Below are positions 5,632 to 9,466 of a stretch of DNA of 9,466 nt, one piece after another (positions within the stretch are counted from its first letter, which is position 1; each line of letters opens with the position of its first letter). Origin of the DNA: an uncultured Bacteroidia bacterium. GTDB lineage: Bacteria; Bacteroidota; Bacteroidia; Bacteroidales; Prolixibacteraceae. A model generated the notes under the pieces. That model worked only from the letters and a program-made list of their open reading frames with translations. It was not told the DNA's origin and did not search any database. A program made the position numbers and the translations under genes. The stretch spans positions 1 through 9,466 of the forward strand of contig CAIOOC010000415.1 in assembly GCA_903859795.1 (NCBI GenBank), read 5' to 3'.

Positions 5632-6762
5632 TTAAAATTTAAATCCTACAGAATTGGTCTTTTTAACCTGCTGGAAATCTTTTTCTTCCTGATTGTAAAT
5701 AGCTGACAAAGACATTGGAAAATTGATAATTGAATTGTATCCCAATTTTTGTGAAAGCGACTGCGCCTTCGTTGTCTCAAGTTCCTTAAACTCGTATTTA
5801 GCAATCAACCTGCCTTTTCGAAGCAGTGCATTATCAATTTTTGAAAGATCAGTGTTGAAAGAACAGATGATTTGAACGTTTAAACAGTCTGAGAGTAGTC
5901 CATCCGAAATATTAAGTATTGCCGAAACAGGCGAACTTCCATTTTTTTCCCTGTCCACAACAATATTTTCAGCATCTTCTATCACGAATATCGAATTCGG
6001 ATTTTCAATCAGGATCGGAATAAAATCAGGGTTTGTTATAGCCGATGCCATATTGGGAGGGAGAAAGATGACATTCTTTTTGACCGATGAAATCAGGTAT
6101 CGGATAAATGACGTTTTTCCGGTCCCGGGCTTACCATGTAATAGAATGATGCCTTTATCATTCTTCTTTGAAAGTCGCTTTAATATAGTCGGGTAGATAT
6201 CTTTTAAGTCATCATTGTAATTATCACTAATGCTAAGTTTTGGTTTGGTTATTTTCATTTCCTTGGTATCAATTCCTCTTTGGGTATTCACCAACAGGCT
6301 AATACTGGAATCATTTTTGCGGGTACGTTTTTCTTTAAATCCTTTGATTTGATTAATTATGGTTTCGACTTTGAGAATATCCGTTTTACAAAAAAGGAAT
6401 CTTACAATTGAGTTTTGGGTATCAAAGTAAACGATCAGATCCTCAAACAAAAAGTAAAAAATGTCGTCAATTTCAGCCTTTTTATTACCTCTAAAATAAA
6501 TCTTTGTATAGTGTGAGTTCTTGATTTCATTTTTGTATTGATTTGCAAACCAAATATGTGCCCTACTGCAGTCAATCCTGATTTCATTTATGAAATTGGG
6601 GATTGCATTAAACATGGCGAAGAACAGGTATTTTTCGTTAAGGTAAGAGTCCGACCTGTCATTGAATGCATTTGAAAGATCGGAATTCACAGATGGCATA
6701 GAAAACACCATGGGTCTCTGGTTTTCAACGAAATTTTTGAGGATGAATGCTTGTGATTCCAT
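5632..6762 (-). CDS. BCS1-like AAA ATPase
   Basis: The C-terminal half of this 376-residue protein is an AAA module. Walker A is GKPGTGKT (210-217). Walker B is FVIEDAE (259-265), with the E-D pair typical of BCS1-type AAA proteins (LED in that family). VSAILNISDGLL (279-290) corresponds to the LLNALDG segment, CSFNTD (300-305) is sensor 1, and IDNALLRKGRL (309-319) carries the paired arginines (Arg315, Arg318) of the arginine-finger region. All ATPase residues are present. Residues 1-180 do not match a family I know and contain a hydrophobic strand-rich patch (IFYFLFEDLIVYFD); they probably provide substrate recognition. BCS1-type AAA proteins are hexameric remodelling or translocating ATPases; the bacterial substrate is unknown. 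It is the first gene of a four-gene run and has its own promoter and a palindrome shared with the WYL gene, so control by the WYL protein is likely. Confidence 0.82.
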   Translation of the reverse strand: MESQAFILKNFVENQRPMVFSMPSVNSDLSNAFNDRSDSYLNEKYLFFAMFNAIPNFINEIRIDCSRAHIWFANQYKNEIKNSHYTKIYFRGNKKAEIDDIFYFLFEDLIVYFDTQNSIVRFLFCKTDILKVETIINQIKGFKEKRTRKNDSSISLLVNTQRGIDTKEMKITKPKLSISDNYNDDLKDIYPTILKRLSKKNDKGIILLHGKPGTGKTSFIRYLISSVKKNVIFLPPNMASAITNPDFIPILIENPNSIFVIEDAENIVVDREKNGSSPVSAILNISDGLLSDCLNVQIICSFNTDLSKIDNALLRKGRLIAKYEFKELETTKAQSLSQKLGYNSIINFPMSLSAIYNQEEKDFQQVKKTNSVGFKF

Positions 6763-6785
6763 AATTTTGATTTTAAGTTATGGAT

Positions 6786-6820
6786 CAAAGATATCGCAGC
6801 ATAACGACAAGAAGTGTCGC
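6786..6820 (-). promoter_or_regulatory. AAA-gene promoter with putative WYL operator (site 1)
   Basis: On the minus strand GCGACACTTCTTGTCG (the palindrome CGACA-N5-TGTCG at 6805-6819 is perfect) is followed after 11 bases by TATCTTTG (6793-6786), a perfect TAnnTTTG -7 box. The box ends 23 bases before the ATG at 6762. The palindrome covers the region where a -33 TTTG would lie, and no other -33 element is seen, so a bound protein would be expected to block or replace RNA polymerase contacts there. Confidence 0.6.
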
Positions 6821-6865
6821 CGTGAAATTAATAATGGTTTTTTCAGATTATTTGTGGATTAAATC

Positions 6866-6885
6866 ACACTTTATTCCTGAAGTGT
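6866..6885 (-). terminator. Weak hairpin after the WYL gene
   Basis: ACACTT (6866-6871) and AAGTGT (6880-6885) form a perfect 6-bp stem with an 8-base loop, 26 bases beyond the WYL stop. The sequence that follows on the minus strand is GATTTAAT rather than a proper T run, so it may be only a partial terminator, leaving read-through into the AAA gene possible. Confidence 0.3.
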
Positions 6886-6911
6886 CCCAAAAGCGAAGTA
6901 ATATTTAGGTT

Positions 6912-7832
6912 TTAAGAATACTGTTTAAATGCCTTTTCATGCACCGACCTGATTTCTTCAATCAATGACTCAGGCTGTAAAACCTTTAAATTATAGCCAT
7001 GCGAAAGCAATTCCATAACTAGGTCATAGGTCACAAACAATTTTAGCTTTATTCTTAATTCTTGTTCATTATCAATCAGTATATGCTGGGAGCTATGTAA
7101 TGGTAAGGTCTTTATATATTTACCTTCAATCGGATCAAAGGATAATACAATATCTTCTAGCTCTTCTTTGTTGGGATCAATAATGCCAAAGCAATACCGA
7201 TAATGTTCTTCGATATGGAAATTTTCAGGATAAATAAAGGTTTTGCTGGTGATTTCAAGATTCGACAATCGGTCTAGCGCAAAACTCTTAATCTTCCAAT
7301 CCTTTTTATCCTTTGCCATCAAATACCAGCGGTTTTTAAATTCTTTCATGGCATAAGGTTCAGCAATACGTTGGCTGATATCGTCATCCCAGAATTTTTG
7401 GTAATCGAATTTTATTAAAAACTTGTTTTTGATGGCATGAAGAAGTCCGTATAGATTTTCTGTCCCCTGTGGTTTGCGTTTTTCAAGATCAATGAATGGT
7501 GAAAGATCCTGCGTAAGGTTAAGTGAGTTGAACAAATCAAAAGCTTCCATCATTCGCTGAAAGTTCATATTTTCGGTTTCAGATTGAATAATGTGATATC
7601 CTTTCCCTGATCTGGAATATTCGATATCAATGCCAAAATTATTGCTGATTTCTTTGATATCCCTTTGCAATGTCCTTAATGAAAGACCTACACTTAGTTG
7701 ATCATCCAGCATCTGAAGAAATTCAATCTGGTTTTCGATATAATTCTTTAATTCTTCATAAGAGGTGTACGGCTTTGCCTTTAGTTTCTTAATGATTAAT
7801 AAATAACGTGAGATGTAGCCTTTTTTGGACAT
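6912..7832 (-). CDS. WYL-domain transcriptional regulator (HTH-WYL-WCX)
   Basis: The 306-residue protein has the full three-part layout of WYL regulators. An N-terminal winged helix (about 1-85) has recognition helix SLRTLQRDIKEI (51-62) and wing SRSGKGYHI. A WYL domain (about 125-200) has IKFDYQ, EPYAMKEFKNRWYLMA (Arg168-Trp169-Tyr170) and SFALDRLSNLE (Phe184, Asp187, Arg188), the conserved ligand-binding set. A C-terminal WCX-like domain (about 225-300) ends in LQPESLIEEIRSVHEKAF. Such proteins sense nucleotides or nucleic acid, and in known cases (BrxR, CapW) repress phage-defence operons by binding inverted repeats. The gene starts at ATG 7832. A CGCCA-N5-TGTCG site precedes its own -7 box, and similar sites precede the AAA gene and the divergent Trp-rich gene, so autoregulation and control of these neighbours are likely. 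The ligand is unknown. Confidence 0.9.
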   Translation of the reverse strand: MSKKGYISRYLLIIKKLKAKPYTSYEELKNYIENQIEFLQMLDDQLSVGLSLRTLQRDIKEISNNFGIDIEYSRSGKGYHIIQSETENMNFQRMMEAFDLFNSLNLTQDLSPFIDLEKRKPQGTENLYGLLHAIKNKFLIKFDYQKFWDDDISQRIAEPYAMKEFKNRWYLMAKDKKDWKIKSFALDRLSNLEITSKTFIYPENFHIEEHYRYCFGIIDPNKEELEDIVLSFDPIEGKYIKTLPLHSSQHILIDNEQELRIKLKLFVTYDLVMELLSHGYNLKVLQPESLIEEIRSVHEKAFKQYS

Positions 7833-7862
7833 GGTGACAGTGATTTAGATAAGTCGTTAAAT

Positions 7863-7896
7863 CAAAAGTAGTATTTCTGACGCCATGATGTGTCGC
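7863..7896 (-). promoter_or_regulatory. WYL-gene promoter with putative autoregulatory operator (site 2)
   Basis: On the minus strand GCGACACATCATGGCG (imperfect palindrome at 7881-7895, one mismatch between arms) is followed after 10 bases by TACTTTTG (7870-7863), a perfect -7 box that ends 30 bases before the ATG at 7832. The half-site GCGACAC is identical to those at sites 1 and 3. A CAAA on the + strand at 7898-7901 is too far (27 bases) to serve as the -33 element. Confidence 0.6.
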
Positions 7897-8053
7897 ACAA
7901 AGAAGAAAATTAGTACAATAGAACAAATTGGAAGAAGGCCATTAATCCTATTCGGCATGTGTATTAAATGTAATTTGATCTCAATAAGTTACCCCAATAT
8001 TGTTTTCTGCAAATGCACGAATAAACTATGTTGTTCCAGGATTTAAATTTACA

Positions 8054-8088
8054 GCGACACACTTTGTCTTATTTGTCCAATATTTTTG
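8054..8088 (+). promoter_or_regulatory. Promoter of the Trp-rich gene with putative WYL operator (site 3)
   Basis: GCGACACACTTTGTCT contains the palindrome CGACA-N5-TGTCT (8055-8069, inner four bases of each arm complementary). It is followed after 11 bases by TATTTTTG (8081-8088), a perfect TAnnTTTG box, 39 bases before the ATG at 8128. The same half-site, palindrome spacing and distance to the -7 box occur at the WYL and AAA promoters, which links this + strand gene to the same regulator. Confidence 0.58.
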
Positions 8089-8112
8089 GCACTAAATAAT
8101 TCACCAAAATTA

Positions 8113-8120
8113 AAAGGAGG
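8113..8120 (+). promoter_or_regulatory. Strong Shine-Dalgarno fixing the start of the Trp-rich gene
   Basis: AAAGGAGG ends 7 bases before ATG 8128. It is the only strong Shine-Dalgarno I see in the window and decides the start of the gene that is interrupted 23 codons later. Confidence 0.75.
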
Positions 8121-8127
8121 TACTAAA

Positions 8128-8688
8128 ATGACACTAAAAAATGAATTGCAAACATTTGAAGAGGAATTTTTGATAAAAGAAATAGAAAATGCTGCTTAGG
8201 AAAAAATCTCTGGAGAAAATAATTTTATCTGGAGTGAAAAGATCATTGAACGGTATGTTGAAAAAATAAACTGGGCTAAATTATGTGAAAACGTAAAAGT
8301 TTATTGGACAAAAAGGCTACTTCATATATTCTGGGATAATATTAACTGGGAAACATTATCAAAAAGAATACTCCAAAATTTCAGATACTCTACCAATATA
8401 AATATTTGGAGCATCATAAAAGAATTTGAATCATCTTGGGATTGGCATGAGTTGTCATGCTATGCAACTTCGATTCCTGATGAAATTTTAGCAGAATATG
8501 CCGACAAATGGGATTGGAAAGCATTGATTCAAAATAATAATCTTGATTGGTCTTTTGAACTATTTGAAAGATTTAAAAAATACATTCCTATTCATGATAT
8601 TGAAACTATTAAGGATACTCACTTATGGTATGAGTTAGTGGAAATCGATAAAAAAATAATCTTAGGGAAAATCCTGAGTGAAAATTAA
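8128..8688 (+). pseudogene. Trp-rich WDWxxL-repeat protein gene interrupted by an amber codon
   Basis: From ATG 8128 the frame gives 23 codons (MTLKNELQTFEEEFLIKEIE then NAA), a TAG at 8197-8199, and then 162 uninterrupted codons to TAA 8686-8688. The frame on both sides is the same, so a single base change explains the break. The product has 12 Trp in about 185 residues, in units of roughly 24-32 residues: INWAKL (47-52), INWETL (72-77), WDWHEL (104-109), WDWKAL (128-133), LDWSFEL (139-145). Segments such as FIWSEKIIERY and IPDEILAEY sit between them. This WDWxxLS/N-type repeat is, from memory, found in bacterial and giant-virus proteins of unknown function. No signal peptide or catalytic motif is seen. 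A TTG at 8452 could start a 78-residue C-terminal piece, but there is no ribosome site. Unless the amber is read through, only a 23-residue peptide is made. Confidence 0.72.
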
Positions 8689-8883
8689 TTCCCTTTAATA
8701 AAAATATTCCCTCAAACATTTGTACCACTAATTATATTACCCAATCGCTAAAACCAAGGCGACTCCTCTCAACTTTAATGTATTTCAGAGAGTTTATCAG
8801 TTAACCATCATTTATTTAACATACATTTGAGTATAGATTAAATAAAGTACTATTACTTTAGGCATAATATTCTACCTTACGAC

Positions 8884-9466
8884 ATGAAAAAAACAGCAAC
8901 AGTATTACTTCTGACAATTAACGTCTTATTTGTTTCTGGACAAATTATGAGCAAGGAATATCAGAAATTAATTTATGATTTCATCGACTGCTTTAAATCT
9001 CATAATAAAGAAAAATTAGTTGCTAAAACGATATTTCCTTTTGAGAGAGAGTATCCCATCCCTAAGATTAAGAATAGCCAAGAATTCTTGAAGAGGTATA
9101 AAGAAGTTTTTGACGACAGTTTAGTTGAAATGATAGTGAAATCCATACCCTCTGTAGATTGGTCGGAAGTTGGATGGCGTGGCATTATGCTTTTCGATGG
9201 TCAACTCTGGCTAAATCAAAATGGTAATTTAATAATGGTGAATTATCAATCAAAAGTCGAAAAAAGAAAACAAGAAGAACTGATTCGCAATGAAAAGAAA
9301 ACACTGCATAAATCACTTCAAAAGTTTAAACAGCCAATTTGCATTATAGAAACATCAGCTTTTCGAATTAGAATTGATGACTTAGGAGAAGGAAAATTTC
9401 GTTATGCTTCCTGGGCATTAAAAAATAAAATGAGTGACAAACCAGATTTGGTTATAGAAAATGGTG
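8884..9466 (+). CDS. Exported protein of unknown function, N-terminal part (cut by window edge)
   Basis: ATG 8884 opens a frame that stays open to the window end (194 codons). The N-terminus MKKTATVLLLTINVLFVSGQ is a clear Sec signal peptide, with cleavage probably near SGQ-IM, so the protein is exported to the periplasm or outer membrane. The mature part begins with a helical KEYQKLIYDFIDCFKSHNKE segment, followed by FPFEREYPIPKIKNSQEFLK, then a Trp-containing core (SVDWSEVGWRGIMLFDGQLW) and a Lys/Glu-rich helix around KVEKRKQEELIRNEKKTLHK. The helix-then-sheet order is reminiscent of NTF2-like folds, but I cannot assign a family. There is no Shine-Dalgarno. TACTTTAG (8854-8861) is one mismatch from TAnnTTTG and could be its -7 box. 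It lacks the palindrome found upstream of the Trp-rich gene, so it is probably not in that regulon. Confidence 0.7.
   Translation, partial: MKKTATVLLLTINVLFVSGQIMSKEYQKLIYDFIDCFKSHNKEKLVAKTIFPFEREYPIPKIKNSQEFLKRYKEVFDDSLVEMIVKSIPSVDWSEVGWRGIMLFDGQLWLNQNGNLIMVNYQSKVEKRKQEELIRNEKKTLHKSLQKFKQPICIIETSAFRIRIDDLGEGKFRYASWALKNKMSDKPDLVIENG

Noticed and set aside
8197..8199. TAG recoded as Gln, as in some crAss-like phages
   Set aside because: Other genes use TAA or TGA and the transposase fragment ends in TAG at its natural C-terminus; a single internal TAG in one gene is better explained by a nonsense mutation.
8452..8688. Independent 78-residue gene starting at TTG 8452
   Set aside because: It is the in-frame C-terminal part of the interrupted gene starting at 8128; codon 109 is an ordinary Leu inside the WDWHEL repeat and has no ribosome site.
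9000..9185. Minus-strand 61-residue ORF
   Set aside because: It lies wholly inside the + strand exported-protein gene, which has a clear signal peptide and continuous frame; it is an antisense shadow.
1..9466. CRISPR array or long tandem repeats
   Set aside because: No regularly spaced direct repeats were seen anywhere in the window, despite the Cas4-like domain in the DUF2779 protein.

Overview
The window looks like a piece of a Bacteroidota chromosome, probably an accessory region. The DNA is AT-rich. Several gene starts lack a Shine-Dalgarno sequence and are instead preceded by TAnnTTTG-type -7 boxes typical of that phylum. There is a lipoprotein with a short Leu-rich leader ending in SC, and the left edge carries the tail of an IS4-type transposase. 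I cannot name the genus.

Layout from left to right. Bases 1-141 are the 3' end of an IS4-like transposase on the + strand, and the IS end probably lies just before 242. A divergent GIY-YIG-type nuclease gene (242-1069, minus) abuts it. Next is a 624-residue DUF2779 protein (1164-3038, minus) that joins a Cas4/RecB-like PD-(D/E)XK domain with four clustered cysteines to a DEDD exonuclease-like domain. Bases about 3130-3572 hold two small, more GC-rich genes of prophage type that look damaged: a lipoprotein with an apparent single-base deletion at its start, and a 40-codon ORF whose 3' end resembles a tRNA T-arm.

From 3698 to 6762 (minus) four genes run in one direction and may form an operon: a BCS1-like AAA ATPase, an unknown 168-residue protein, an HExxH metallopeptidase-like protein and an unknown protein of about 188 residues. 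Upstream of them is a WYL-domain transcription regulator (6912-7832, minus). Divergent from it, on the + strand, is a Trp-rich repeat gene (8128-8688) interrupted by an amber codon at codon 24. An exported protein of unknown function begins at 8884 and runs off the window.

The most interesting signal is a shared imperfect palindrome, CGACA-N5-TGTCG. It lies upstream of three genes (AAA ATPase, WYL regulator, Trp-rich gene), in each case 10-11 bases upstream of a perfect TAnnTTTG -7 box and overlapping the place where the -33 element should be. The most direct reading is an operator of the WYL protein, which would then control itself, the AAA-led gene set and the divergent Trp-rich gene. WYL regulators with this HTH-WYL-WCX layout (BrxR, CapW) control several phage-defence systems. 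The surrounding nuclease, peptidase, IS and prophage-remnant content fits a defence or accessory island, but that function is inference.
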